Origin: Antedon mediterranea
Taxonomy: Eukaryota; Echinodermata; Crinoidea; Comatulida; Antedonidae
Assembly (NCBI RefSeq): GCF_964355755.1
Contig: NC_092672.1
Location: 6,324,001 to 6,388,000 of the forward strand
DNA length: 64,000 nt
Direction: 5' to 3'
Part shown: piece after piece, positions 1 to 13,566 of the stretch
Layout of the letters: every line of letters starts with the position of its first letter
How positions within the stretch are numbered: the first letter of the stretch is position 1
The notes under the pieces: generated by a model
What the model was told of the DNA's origin: nothing
What the model saw: the letters and a program-made list of their open reading frames with translations, nothing else
The model's database searches: none
Made by a program: the position numbers and the translations under genes

Positions 1-382
1 TTTGTTGAATGCCTCTGACTGTGCAACACTACAAAAACAAAATTTCAATATTTATTTTTAAATAAAGACTTCGGAAATAGGATTGCAAGAGACACTATAT
101 CCTGTATATCCTCCAGAGTCTGCCAAATTGGCAGGTATTCCCCAGGAATGTTCCAGAGTCTGCATGATTGCCCAGAAGTATCCAACACCGGACTTCTCTC
201 AGAAATGCATCAGTATTTCTAATCTCAAAATTTTCATAATTTCCTCAAGATCTCTTAAGTGTCCAAGATTTTGCACAGCAGATGATTTATTAATTATATA
301 CAAATACCATGCAGATTACTTCAATAGCTCAAATTGTTAGCGTGATGACACAAACAGCTTTACAGTATATCAATTTTCTTAC

Positions 383-3300
383 CTCGCTAAAGCAGCTTTG
401 TTATACAGCTCGCCCTCTGGAGTTCTCATAATTTCAAACTCTTCAAAAGTCACATTCACCATCGATGGGTTCTCCAGACATTTGTTAACATGTTCAATAA
501 TCCTTGTAAACGTGATATTAGGAGCAGTGCATGATAGCGTTTTTAATGCTTCCAACGCAGACTGAAATAATATAAAGAACAAAAATATTGGTTTATTTTA
601 TTTATTATTGGTGTGAATTTGTTGGTATTTTAGATTTACATTTTGCATATTTGCCAGGTTACAAGCATAGTACAACTAGAGTAGTTGTACAACCTCTGCC
701 TATAGGAATATGAAAATTTAATGAAGTATTCCCATACAGCTATAAAACAATCCTTTAACTTTTTTTGAGGTAATAAACACTGTACAGGCATAGCAAAACT
801 CTAATCCACTCAGTATACAGGAAATTTATATAGGAAATCTGTGAGAATGAAAAATGGCTGCCCCAACCATGATTTGAACACAGAATCTTCTGCTTTATAT
901 GCAGACATCCTACTGGACCATAAGACCAATAGGCTTTTATTCAATTCAATACAAAATTCTTTAATCATCCCACTCAGGGCAATTCAAATAAAAAGGTTTG
1001 GCTATAAAAAGGTTTGGCTATAATAATATAGGCTTTCAAAAATAGAAGAATGTACTGGAAGATTCCATTATATTTTCAGTGTTTTTAATTCTAGGAAAAA
1101 ATAATTGTTTACTTACTTGACTTGTGAAATTCTTGACAATAATTTCAAATATCTTGTCAGCATTATCACTGATGAATTTCTCTGGATCTAGTTTGAACTT
1201 GGCAAGGAATGTTGACCATAGTGACGGTTGGGCATAAACTAGTAATAAAACAGAGTTTTACACGGTTTTTAATATCTAGACAAAGCCGCAAATATTAACA
1301 TATAAACATACATGTATATATAAATTAATTTTCGGAGTTTGATATTTAATTTTTACATTTTTTAAATATTTCATACGCAACAGCGAGTAACTCGCCAATT
1401 ACAGGATGGATAAACTGTTTTATTATTGATCATGCTTATAAACTAAGTCTCATTTGAGGCTTAGAAAGTGGAGTTGAAGAGTGATGAGTTACAACCCTGG
1501 CACTAGGTCAGGATTGAACACCGGACCTTGGGATTGGAAAGCAAGCACGGGAACCACCAAGCTACAGCTCCACTACATTTATACATATATATCATATATC
1601 AAACTTATTCATAAACCCTCTGGTATATTTGGTTATAGAAAGAGAATTGAATGTTCAATTCCACCACGGAATTTGCCCACAAGTGTCATAGCGACCATAT
1701 TTTGAATTTAAATATATAATTGAATATACTATTACCTATGCATGGATGATGAGCTGTCAGTAGTGAGGCTATCATCACACTTGTATTTTCCCCATCAGTA
1801 CTTCCAGCACTGTTTCCCAGTATAATACTCTCCAGGGCAGTGGCTAAAATTTGAGGCCTAACATTCCAAGGATAGGCTTCCTCAGTTATCTCACTATCTG
1901 GATCAGGAACCTACAATGACATTAAAAATAACATCAATTAAACTGAAAATATCATTTATGGTTTGAATTAAATAGTCTAATTTATATAACACCAAAATAA
2001 ATTCCTGCCATTTGTGGGTCACATGGCATACAATACCACATGAAATTATTTGTACCATAGCACTCATAAAAATTCATTATTTGTAAATTATAGCACACTT
2101 GAATGTATTTTGTTTTAAATTTCAACTGTGCATTCTGAAACCAACATGTACAATAGTGTACATGTCCTGTCTGTTTTCTACATCACAGCCTTCGATCCTC
2201 ATTAAACAGTAAATCTTTCAACTTCAACAGCAGAATCTAGCTCATGTGCATGAACCTAGTACATCGAGTACATCTTTTTAGACAAGAAGGGGTTACCCCG
2301 GTGTACACACAGCCACTGTCACACACAGACACTCATATTTAGTTCCGCTGAGAGACCAGTCTTTGACTGAAGACGTCACCAAGTACAAAGAAATAATACA
2401 TAACTGTACCTTTTGGTGTGTCAGAATCTTGTCAAATTCTTCAAGCAGTGCTGGAACTGCCTTCACACCTCCAAGACTATACAGAATCTTCTTGGTGGTC
2501 TGTTGTGCTGTTTTGCGTACTTTCCATGATTTGTGTGTCAATGCAATTATCATCGCATGGTAATAAGTTCTGAAATAATAATAATAATAATAATATTTAA
2601 TTGTAACAAATACAATAATTATTTATGTTATATGCCAACAAGAAGAACCTATAAATTATAATTATTCGTTTGATTCCGTCATGACTGCAATGATGGATCA
2701 CCATGTAGGTCAGATTGACAGTTAATTGATATATTATGTATAGGTTGACCAATCAACATTTTTATTCTTTAAACCATCCTGAACACAGAGCACTCTCTAT
2801 TTTCCCTTGCAACAGTGTCTTTTCTAAAGAAGTACCATCTCTTCTAGCTATATGTCCATAAAATAGCATTATTAGCTATTAGCAATAGCATGTTCAGCAT
2901 GTTACTCTTTACTCTTAAATAAGTAAGTACTTTAATTGGTTTTCTTTTCTAAAGATATTTTCTAGCCATGTCCAAAGTATGATAGCGTTTGTGAGTTTAT
3001 TTTGTTACTCTTTTACCCCTAAATAAGGATGGTTCCGTAGGTGTTCCGTTAATAAGGGGTTTACTGTAGTAGGAACAGTCTAGGATGGTAAAAAATTCTG
3101 ATTTGATAGATGACTATAGTAATATTCATCAAAAGGAAGACCTAATACCTTGCAACCGCATCTGTTACTTTAGAAGCTTGGTTCAAAAACAACTGTTCTA
3201 TAATCACAAGTAATGATGTAAAGCCTTCATCAGACACGCCCAACAGAAACTTTTCTGACGTAAACAGGCGCTTCTCATGGTCTGTTAACACTTTCCAAAC

Positions 3301-6300
3301 TATCTCAAGTTTTGATTCTGAAAAAAAAAAAAACAATTACAATCAGAAACGTACTGATAAATTTGTAACACATAAAATACACTATTAAAGCTGGATCTAT
3401 CTTTCCAAACATTATTTATTTATTTTTAAATATATAAGAATGTTACATACATTCCAGGTCACAGCTTGAAGGAGCAAGACAAAAAGTTAAAACAGTTAAA
3501 AGAAGGTAAAAATAGTAAACAGACATACAATTTGGTTCATTGCAAACCCTATATTGGCTACTCAAACTCACTTTTTCGTTCCATACTTACACAAATCCAC
3601 CGATATTTCACATACCTGCTTTTATCTCAACTTGATGAAGTTTCAAAAGGAGTGAAACAGAATGGGCAGCCTCTGTAACCATGGGAACCTGACTCGCTTG
3701 TGCGATTGCCTTCTCCAATGAATGAAGTAAAACCGGTAGGACTTGAAGCGCTTGTTCAAGAGTGTTGCCTAAAAAAGAAAATTATAATTAATATATAATA
3801 ACATAACAGGAACATTACTAAAGCTCTTTCTACGCTATTAAACAACAAAATGTGATGTGCCCATAAATGGATATTATGTCAAATCACTACCATATTTAGG
3901 CATATCACCACCATATTTGGGCATATCCCACTTTTTTTGTCAAACTAGTTTGATAGTGTAGACACATCCCAATATTGTACAACTAAATTCTAAACTAGAA
4001 GGGCACTCCGAGAGCGCAGACCTCCGCCAAGGCATATAAAAATGTAATGGCGTGTTCCTATACCTAAAAGCTATGAAACCATCCTTTAAAATCTCATGAA
4101 AATGGGGCAATAACTTTTTGAGTAATCCTGCTAACAAATAGAGAAACAAACACACAGAAACAGACAACATCAATCACATCCACTCGCCATTATGGCGGAG
4201 GTAACAATTATACCCAGATGTTAAAAAATAAACTTTAAAAACTTGCCATGAAATGTTGAGATCATGCACAGGATGTAGCCTTGTCGTACCAGAACGGTAG
4301 ACGTCTTTAAGGAGACCGCTTTCTTGAAAAATTCTATGAACTTAGTGGGTACTTCATTGTGAAATTTCTTGCACCAGAGTGACATCATTTGTAAAGCATG
4401 TACGAGTGTGCCTTCGTGTACTGAATAAAAAGTTATATAAATATCAAAAGTATTGTTATATTTCTTGTTAAACTAAAGCTCCGTCTACACTATCAAACTA
4501 GTTTAAGAAAAAAGTCTGATGTGCTAAAAAATGATGCAGTGATAACATCATCATGTCCAGATATGACATTTATTTGTCACATACAGTGTAGACAGAGCTT
4601 TAGTGTTGAGAATCTGGAAATGTTGGACCAAACAGGATCGTTACCTTCAGCTTGTAAATATGGAGGGAAGAGTTCAAGCGCTGTGGTTGCCAGGTTATGC
4701 ATTGAATTTCCGCTGCCCACTGTGTTGTAGCTAAGGTTCCCAATGCCTGTTAACACGCCTAGTCTCTGAGTCACAATTGCCAGCTTGCCCGAAGAACCTG
4801 TTGATAAAATAAAAAACTTTGAATTGGGATTCTAGAAAAAAAGAATAGAAAATGTGGGGATATTGGGATGTGATTCCTTGCTTGATTCCTCAGCAAAGTT
4901 TAGGTCTGGACGACAACCAATATGCGTAGATCTTTGGTACTAGCAAATCGAAAGATACAAGCGTATCCCCAGGCAACGTCCCAGTGTATAGAGGATAGAG
5001 TGGGCCTAGCCTAGAGGCAGTAAATTTTCTTTTAAACAAATTCTCACCAAAAATAGAGTAATTTAACAAAAATAGAGTAATTTCTCCGACACCAAATTTG
5101 GGCAAATTTCACATACAAGGAGAAATACGGTAATTATTAATCACAAAACTACCAGATTTACTCCAACCCATACTTACCATTCAAAACAGCAAAGAACTGT
5201 TTTAATAGATCTTCAATGGCACCAGGATCACTGCACTGAACTGCTAGATTTTTTGCTGCTTCACCAGCTAGTTCACGTAATGTATCATCTTTGCTGTGAA
5301 GCTGCCCTAATGACGCAAAGAAACGCATTCAATTCAGCACTTGTTTCATTTACATTAAAGCTCAGTCTAAGTAATTTTTAATCTTTTATCAGAGAATTGT
5401 GTTGTTTCTGTGTTTTTAGCATACTATTTTGTGTTGTGCAATTTTTTGTGTATTATTACTGTTATATTTATAATTTTTATATGATGATATGCCAGTTTTT
5501 CAAAGCAAATTTCTGTTAATTTCAGTTTTAATGGACAAATAAAGATACAATGACTATGACTCTCAAACTTTATGTGATGTGCCCATATATGGACAAGATG
5601 ATGTCATATCACTTCCATTTTTGGACACTTCATACTTTTTTTTCAAACTAGTTTTATAGCGTGGGTAGAGCTTAAGGAAAAGCACTTAGCATGTCTTATT
5701 TAACAAGTTGTGTTAATATTGTCAGTTTTAAGGTAATTTTGCAAACAATAGGTTAACTTTACCTGCAATACTCTTGCCTAGATCTGTAGCATACCGACTC
5801 AAATCCAATGATACGCCGCACAATAAATATGTTATAGCTAGATGTTAATAAAAAACAAAAAAAACGTACAGTATATAATGCATTTTTTTATAATTAAATT
5901 CTAAACAAAATACATACCTTATCTTTATCCCATACTTATTAATTAAAATGTGTTTTATTTCTAGTATTGGGAATAACTCACCCTCTAATGAATTCTCCGG
6001 GCTTCGCAATAGCGCCCTCTCAGATGCGGGTAAGAAGAGCTCTTTGAATTCATCATGAGTGACATGTTGCAGCAGCCACTTGCTAGCCTTCTATAAAGAA
6101 ACCACAAATTTTCGGGTTTTACCAATGAAAAATATTAATCTTTGATAAATTGATATGGTGCAGTACTATAGCAAAACCACTAATTTCACATAGTTGGATA
6201 CCCGCTTATTCTAAGTCAGTATTCACAAAATACAATAGAATCCCTTTCAAGTATCTGCTTAATAGGCGTGTCCTCTGAGATGGGGTTGACCGTAGTGTTA

Positions 6301-9300
6301 AAACATCTGTTGGCCCTTGTTTGCTTCATAGGAAAATGTCCCCAATAAGGGCCCAGTGCAGTATTCACCAATCGCACTTTATTTTCCTTAAATATTAAGT
6401 ATTTCACTTAACTTAATAAATATTTCGCTTAAATTGTATTCACTTGGATAGGCGATTTTCTTTACTTTAAGGGAAAGTGTTTCTCTTAGTCTAAGTGTGA
6501 ATGATGAATACAGCCACATGGTTCTACTGTGTGCTTCTAAGATAGGCTCTGGTGTTTACTGGTGTATTAGATAATGTCTTACCAACACATGTGTACGTGG
6601 TTTCACTTTACTTGTTAGTACAGACTTGATGTACAGGTCAATGACCTTTTTCTTAAGGTCATTGACCCTGTCCATCTGCTTCATCGATGTCAAGTATTTC
6701 AGTAGCTGGCTCAGCAGACACACACTGTAAACGCTAGGATCTCCATTGGTAATACATTTGGCAAATACTTCAACAAGCTCAGGAGTCTAAATCAAAACAT
6801 TATTTTTTTTTTTCAAACATTAAATATAAACTGACAAAATGTATCCTATATATTTCTTAAAGCAGATTGAGAATTTCAAAAACAGGGAAGCACATTAATA
6901 ACAAAGTTGAAAGGGTGTGTATCGTTACTAAAAGAAAGTTTTAAGGAGGTGAAAATGCAGTTTCATTTGATGGTGTTACACAGATTTCCGGTTGTAATAT
7001 TCTTGTTATATATACTATTTTTCGGGTACATTGAGAAACTCGCAGTTCTTTTCTGAACTAGATATATGTGGTGTACCGCAAACTTTATATCAACACTTGA
7101 TTTCGCCATGCAAACCTTAAAACAATATATAAAATTAAAGGTATTGATTAATTATTATAGATAAACTTATTATTTTTTATATTATCATCATTACCTTCTT
7201 CCATAAAGCTGTGAGATTCCTGAATGTGGAGTTGATTATTGATGTTTTACCAGATGCCAATACCACATACATAAACTCCCCTTGTAGTTGGATCTATATA
7301 TAAAGTTCAAATACGCAATTGTAAAATTATTATTAGACTGTACACTAAAGCAACTCAACAACCCAGCTGGAATAGAATAGTTTATCACCTCAGGTAAAAC
7401 ATTTTTTAAGAATATGTACTTGTAGGTCCCCAGAAATTACATTGTAATTCATTGTAAATCTGGGTCACAGCCCATAGTTTGTGGAATGTCGCATGCACTA
7501 GGGCATAGTTACCAACCTAGAGAGATATTTAAAAAGAGTGACAGAAATTCTGTCATTTGGTTGGGGCAGAGTGATGGTTTGTGCAAAATGTGTGTTGGTT
7601 TTAGAAATCCCTTTGAAACGCATGATGTGAGACGGTTGGCAACAATGGTAGAGTAACCCAATTTGAAGCACGCCAGCCTTAACCACTCAACTTAATTAAT
7701 AATATAGCACTTACCAATTGGTTTAGTTGATCTTCATTTTTCTGGGCGAAAATAATCTCAACAAGAATGGTCGTCCACTTCAATGCAACCATGCAAATAG
7801 CTCCACTGCTTCTCCTAAAGCCATACAATTTATTGTAACATTATTTATTAAAATTAAAAAATTTGTATCACCTATTTTACACTGTGTACCCAGACAATAT
7901 GTTATGATCTGAAGTTCAGTTGAGTTTTAGACTGCAAATAATATACTGTAGTTTGTAGTAAAGTACCAGTACCAGCGCTTGTGTAAGAAATTGGGGAATA
8001 GGGGAATAGGATTATACTGGGATAGGATTGTACTGGGATAGGATTATAAGTCCTGTGTCTGAATTTAGTCTAAAATTAGGGGTTGATATTTTTCTAGACA
8101 TGTTGTTCTATTGTGAAATTCTCTTCCTGCTGATGTGGTGCTTTGCGAGTCCATAAATCCTTTTAAAAATCAACTAAACATTGCATGGGCCAACCCCTCG
8201 CTAAAGTTTGCACTTTTAAGCACATAGCACTTTGCCCCAAAAACTCCAGATTTTTAGAGTGAACATGAAAAGTAAGTGTATTTGAGTGTGGGGTAATATA
8301 TTCACTGACACTATTTTTCGACTGAAGCTACATATAACATAGAGTAGGTCTTGTGAATGAAGAAATAGCAATACACTTACGAGTCATGGTTTTTGTTTAA
8401 ATTGGCTACATTTTTAAGAGCCGTACTGGTGTGTTTACATGTAGCCTGTGGTTGCTGTGTTGCAAGAGCTTGTAAAAGACACTGTACAGATTTGCGAGAA
8501 CCACGATCACTGTAACAATCAACAGTTTGTACAAGCAACGATGACATAGGTCGAATACCATTCTCTGGAAAACCTAAAAGCAAAATGTGAGAACAATTTC
8601 ATCCATTAGGTCACAATGCATTTCAGCAGCCAGTCATTCCGAACGGCCAAATTCATGAAAGGACAAAATATGTCATGTTCATTTGACGTTTATTACTAAA
8701 TATAAAATAAATTCTAATTTTACAGATCAAAACTGTAAGAGTTTATATTTCAGGGATCATTAGTAAAAATATAAAAATGTTTGCACACATGGCATGTCAT
8801 ACCATACATATTCCACAATTTATAATTCTGGTGGCCGAAATGAACAATACACATAGGCCTAGCCTAGGGGGCTAGGCCCTAGTAAACTAGGCTAGGCTAG
8901 GCCTACATGACGTGCCATATTAGTAGGAATATCAATAAATATGTCAATAATCATAATGTAATTGCCATGGACTAGCCTAGGCCTATAAGAAAGTGTTATT
9001 GAGTAGGCTAGGTACAAAACTTTGCTAAGCTAGGCCACCTCATTGAGCACATACAGACGCATGTTGCACCGGTACCAACCTGACTCGGTCACGCATTCTG
9101 CCAGCTGTGTTATGATCCGTATCCTTTCCTTCGGCCTAGAAATTGTTACTTTCGAAGCAAATTCTTTAAAAATCTCCGCAACCTGTAAGGAATTAATGGA
9201 TATTTCATTATTTCATAAGATTCTAAAAAGGAAATCTTTAAAGTTCATAAATCATTGAAACACGTGTACAAGTTCTGTACGTACCTTCGACCCACTGCTT

Positions 9301-9308
9301 GTCGCCAT
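383..9308 (-). CDS. GCN1: GCN1, eIF2-alpha kinase activator homologue (N-terminal part, continues past left edge)
   Basis: GCN1 is a very long HEAT-repeat protein that binds colliding ribosomes and activates the kinase GCN2 under amino-acid stress. Coding exons (minus strand, in order): 9285-9308, 9080-9182, 8381-8573, 7715-7814, 7195-7293, 6583-6786, 5982-6090, 5763-5837, 5178-5306, 4645-4797, 4247-4420, 3616-3768, 3149-3317, 2410-2569, 1736-1910, 1117-1238, 383-561. Together they give 2321 nt, about 773 residues. The start is MATSSGSK at 9308. Landmarks matching vertebrate GCN1 include ALLRSPEN, TSEKFLLGVS, VRKTAQQT, SLGGVKAVPALLEE and TPEGELYNKA. All introns are GT-AG except the one after 4247, which is GC-AG. 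The last exon ends in phase 2 with a clean donor, so the C-terminal majority lies outside. Identity is secure from recalled family sequence; exact ends are hand-called. Confidence 0.95.
845..935 (-). mobile_element. tRNA-like SINE relic (GCN1 intron)
   Basis: Complement reads GGTCTTATGGTCCAGTAGGA then TGTGTTCAAATCATGG, an A-box/B-box pair at tRNA-like spacing. No cloverleaf could be built with confidence. Confidence 0.35.
1362..1576 (-). mobile_element. tRNA-derived SINE, family S2 (GCN1 intron)
   Basis: On the minus strand the head reads GTGGAGCTGTAGCTTGGTGG with a B-box-like GTGTTCAATCC, then a body containing CCTCAAATGAGACTTAG and GCGAGTTACTCGCTG. Confidence 0.7.
2228..2350 (+). mobile_element. 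SINE family S1, 3' fragment (GCN1 intron)
   Basis: Matches the S1 body: CCTAGTACATC, GGGGTTACCCCGGTGTAC and CACAGCCACTGTCACACACA. The tRNA-like head is missing. Confidence 0.6.
3818..3965. mobile_element. MITE family M1, copy 1 (GCN1 intron)
   Basis: M1 is a 130-165 bp near-palindrome with ends reading CTAAAGCTCTGTCTACACTATC and a core of CCATATTTGGGCATATCAC and ATATATGGACA motifs. This copy has diverged ends. No coding capacity. Family defined here from about 12 copies in the window. Confidence 0.75.
4473..4603. mobile_element. MITE family M1, copy 2 (GCN1 intron)
   Basis: Both terminal arms are present (CTAAAGCTCCGTCTACAC on the left, GTGTAGACAGAGCTTTAG on the right) around a shortened core. 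Confidence 0.8.
5355..5675. mobile_element. MITE family M1, copy 3, split by a retroelement tail
   Basis: The left end (TTAAAGCTCAGTCTAAGT) is separated from the remaining M1 body (from about 5566) by about 190 bp ending AATAAAGATACAATGACTATGACT, which looks like the 3' end of a non-LTR retroelement. Confidence 0.55.
5372..5565 (+). mobile_element. Retroelement 3' tail inserted in M1 copy 3
   Basis: T-rich UTR-like sequence ending TTTTAATGGACAAATAAAGA and (ACAATGACT)-like repeats, as at LINE 3' ends. No coding part. Confidence 0.45.
8085..8190 (+). pseudogene. Decayed LINE polyprotein C-terminus (GCN1 intron)
   Basis: A frame reads NSLPADVVLCESINPFKNQL preceded by an in-frame TGA where LINE relatives have Trp. 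About 30 codons are recognisable. Confidence 0.55.
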
Positions 9309-10160
9309 CTTGTTGTGCAAAAGGCCTATTTTTCTACGGAAGCTTAAAAATGACCGTCAGGGTGGTTAGTTTTCCAGTTTTAGGTGTAGACCACCGGGGT
9401 GTAGACCCGGTTGAGTAGGTCTCAAATAATTCTTCAAGTTTTGAAAAACAGTCATAAAAATATTTGATATCTTCAGAAATGTATAAAATCTGCCCAGCTA
9501 ATGGTCGTGCAATGAGTTGCTAAAAAAATTATTTTTCTCTATTCTCAAAATAGCACATATGGTCACATTAGGCCGCCGTAGTTAATGATGGGGAAATTAC
9601 AGAGAGGTGGTGTGTTAAGCCTTCGGCTAAAAGATCTTTGGGAAATTACGAATTCGGGGAAGGGCAATATAAAGATTTAGCAATTTTATACATTACAAAC
9701 TGTATTGATAATATTAGTATGAGAAGTTTGGTTATTAAAATGTCATTATTTCTTTAGTCATAATTCGTTAGTTGTTGAATACCATTATGCCTATCATAGA
9801 GATCACTATAATATCTCTATGGGCGCGCCTATATAGGCCTACTCCGTAATAATTACATATATTTCGGCCTACCGTATAGATAGGCCTATCAGTTCAATTA
9901 TGCATTTGTATACTTTTTAAAACAGGCCTACTACTCAGTACAACAACAAGTAAATTAAACAATAAAATTCAACAAAACAATACATTGTGGGTTAAGAATA
10001 ACCACATCGAAAGCCGATGTCCGAATCCGATTGGTGAAGATGGTCAGAGTAAGAGAGTTTATCGATCCGAAACTCTGTTTGCAATAAAAAACGATTTTGT
10101 GTGTTTAATGGTTTTATCTTTGTAGAAACGATCGACGAAGAAATAGGCCTACGTTGTGTT

Positions 10161-11543
10161 TTAAAGTGGAGCTCCACCCAGAAAATTACTATTTTTCATA
10201 CATTTCAACTATTATTTAAAAATATCATCGCTTATACTTCATATTTTTTTGAAATTTTTTTCAATGAGTACGATTTTCTTGAAAATCACGCCTTTTTGCG
10301 TTTTGGGGGGATACCTTGTAATTTCCTATTCTTTGACATGCAAAAGGGGGGTATATTTGAATAATCCTAAAAAATTCATTTCTTCACCAAAAAAAAAATG
10401 TAAAATGTAAATTTATGTAATTTTTCCAGATCTTTCTATTTCTGGTATTTTTATCACGTATACATTGCGCAATTTTGCGTAAATAGACACTTTCCCCCGT
10501 TCGGGTCCAATTGGGTTTTTTATTTTGCTAGGGAGTACGATCACGTGACATTTTTCACAATCACACTACACTGCAGCTGGCGATCTGTTATTTTGTCGCG
10601 ATGTTATTTTTGACGGGCGAAAAGTATATTAAAACATTCTGAATGTGACCCTATTATGTTTCACAGTGTAATAATGTGATTATGAGACTATTACTAAAAT
10701 GTCAAATTTAACGAGATTTGAGAAAGACGTGGCTATATATTCAATAAAGCTAGGCCTAGGCCTACTAGAGTGTAGGTATGTACCGATGCTGCGTGGCCTC
10801 TAGCTAGGCTAGGCTGACAGCAGTGAAGTTTGTTTTGCTGGCACCCGACCTTGGCCTACCCATGGGCCATGATAGGGTGCCTGAATAGTTGCTTTTCAGT
10901 CAGGTCTAAGCTTGCACATCGCTTACTACTCTTGTTCTGTATACTATAGGATTTTGTGTTTCACAATTCTTAATGTGCGAGAAAACCCAGGAACGATAAA
11001 TGGGGCGAAACGACCATGCCTATGAATACATAGGCCTCTAGACAAAAATTCAAGGCTAGCTAGGCTGAGCAGAAGCTGAGCTAGGCCTAGCCCTAGCTTA
11101 AAGTTAAAAGCAATCTGATAAGATTATTATGCTGTTGTTGTACAGTGAAAATCATGAGGTTACATGTAAATTATAATGACATTCTTATCGGAAATATTAC
11201 TTAGGCCTAAACAAATCGTATTAATTGTGTGTTTAAAATTTATTCCCCATTTTTCGACACATAATTTACCAAAGGGGAGACATTTCATCAATGCGTTGAC
11301 CGGCGACTAAAACGCATGAGTCGCTAAGTGTAACGCGTTTGCGACGTATTGTAAACTAATAACCCCTAAGTTACTGAAAAACTGTAATGTGTTAAAAAAC
11401 ACTATTTTCTGACCAATTTTTTAGAAATGATTTTTAGGAAAATATTTCCGTATTTTTCCTGTTTTTTTTTATGTAATCACTTTCAATTAAACATACTTAA
11501 ACATAATATAAGCTGAGAAAGTCTGAGTGTAGCTCCACTTTAA
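10161..11543. mobile_element. TTAA-flanked element, family T1 (~1.4 kb, non-coding)
   Basis: Left end TTAAAGTGGAGCTCCACCCAG; the complement of the right end reads TTAAAGTGGAGCTACACTCAG. TTAA at both sides fits a piggyBac-type target duplication. No transposase frame was seen inside, so a non-autonomous copy is inferred. Interior includes AGGCCTAGGCCTA runs. Confidence 0.55.
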
Positions 11544-13419
11544 AGTCTCACACGTACGTCATCGTATACATTATTTATTATTTTATGATGAATACGCGAT
11601 TTGATTGCTACATGCATAATTTAACGTAGAACTAATGCGATTACCATATTGTGTCGTAGTGTGTTCGTTCGAATGTGTTGATGATTTTATATAAATGAAA
11701 AAATCGCATGTTGCCACATGATATATAGTATGTCCACAGTTACGCAAAAAGTGTCACATTTATTTTAGGTACCCGTAAACACAAAAGTCAGTACGGTGTA
11801 CAGAATGTGATTCAATTGTCCTTGTAATAAAAATGTGTTAGTGAAAGCCGAGAAAAAAAAGCATATAAAATTGTAGAACAAATATCTTAATTAGGAGTAT
11901 ATATCAATTGTTCTTAATTATATTACAGTATGACCAATAAATTGGACGCAAAAAGATATAACAAAACGGCAATAATATTATCGCGTAACAAATCTGATTA
12001 CAATGATTCAATAAAATGATGAAAGAGGGTCTCGGGAAACCAGGAGGTTTGTATGATAGAGGCCCCATATTACTTTAACAAAATAATTTTTTTTAAATAG
12101 CATATAATAATAATATATTAATGATATATTAATATGTTAATATTGAGCCAAACAATTAATATATTTGTATATTAGTTGTTCAGTTCCGTTAGTTCTTACT
12201 ATTTTTGATGGCATAGAGTATAGGCTAAGTCCACGGACGGCAAAACCTTCTATGAAATCCAAAGCAAAAATCTTGATATTACGCCAAAGAAACGAACGCT
12301 TTAGGCTATATCGTCAAAGTTCTTGGTTACTACAAATCGTACAAATAGAAGGAAAAACGGTAAAATCAAAATGATTAATTCGCAAGGGTTTGCAGTTAAG
12401 ATGCCAACTTTCTTTTAAAAATGTGCTTTTATAATAATAATCTTAAAATGTATCCCCAATCCAACCGGACACCTACAAAAAAAGAAAGAAAGTTAAAGTT
12501 AATTTTGTTGTGCCGTGCTGTGGTGGTGTTTTTGTATGTTGGTGTGTGAGAATTTGGAAGGGTTGGCGGGTTAAGACTTGTATCCAAATATTTGAATGGA
12601 GTACTACAATATAGCAACCACTATTAAGGGACACATGTCCTCTTATTAATTGTGTCCCTAAGTATAGTGTTATATATACACATTATTCGTTTCACATGAA
12701 TGGTCCTCTTAAACTAAAAACGGTGTTACTGAGTTATAGGCCTATTAATAGCCGTAGTGTTAAATATACATATATTTCTCCTGGGTTTTTTCATAAAGGT
12801 GTGTCCCCTTAATATATGTGTTCCTCTGAGAGTTATTGTCCTCGGAGAGTGGTTTCCTGCCGGCCTCCACAATATTTCGGTTATTCATTTATCTCACATC
12901 GGAGCTTTCATTTACGATATGGACAAACAAAAACAATGTAGGCTTATCGTGCCTAATTTGTTCAATTTAGAGACAACGTGATGTTTACTTACCTACTGTA
13001 AAACACATACAGTCGGTGATTCTATATTCTTCATCGCACAAACAAAAGAACATATAGCCTTCGTTCTGATACAACGCACTGGAAGCAACTATTTTAACGC
13101 CACAATAAGAATGCAATTTTGATTGGATAATTCGTTAATATGCAAATCATTTTCGTCCATCTTTAGGCACACATTTTTTTGGTTTCGATTTTAGAAAATC
13201 TTGATCAAACGGAGCCATGTTTGCATTTGATTGTTAACTGAATATACACGTAACACAGTCATGTATTTTTTTTATTATTAGTGACGTATACTTGTGATAT
13301 AGTTTTATAATAAAAACGAACATTAATTTATGCAATTAAGATGCCACGTAAAACCGTCAATCCAAACGATCCAATCTCAATAAAATGCGAGTGTATAATT
13401 TAAATACACACATGTTTTA

Positions 13420-13566
13420 TAAAGCTCTGTCTACACTATCAAACTTTAAGCGACAAATAAAAATGTGATGTGCCCATATATGGACATGATGATGGCATAT
13501 CACTTCCATATTTGGGCACATCACAGTTTTTGTCAAACTAGTTTGACAGTGTAGACAGAGTTTTAA
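13420..13566. mobile_element. MITE family M1, copy 4 (intergenic)
   Basis: Well-preserved copy: AAAGCTCTGTCTACACTATC at the left, GACAGTGTAGACAGAG at the right, with the ATATATGGACATGATG core. Confidence 0.85.
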
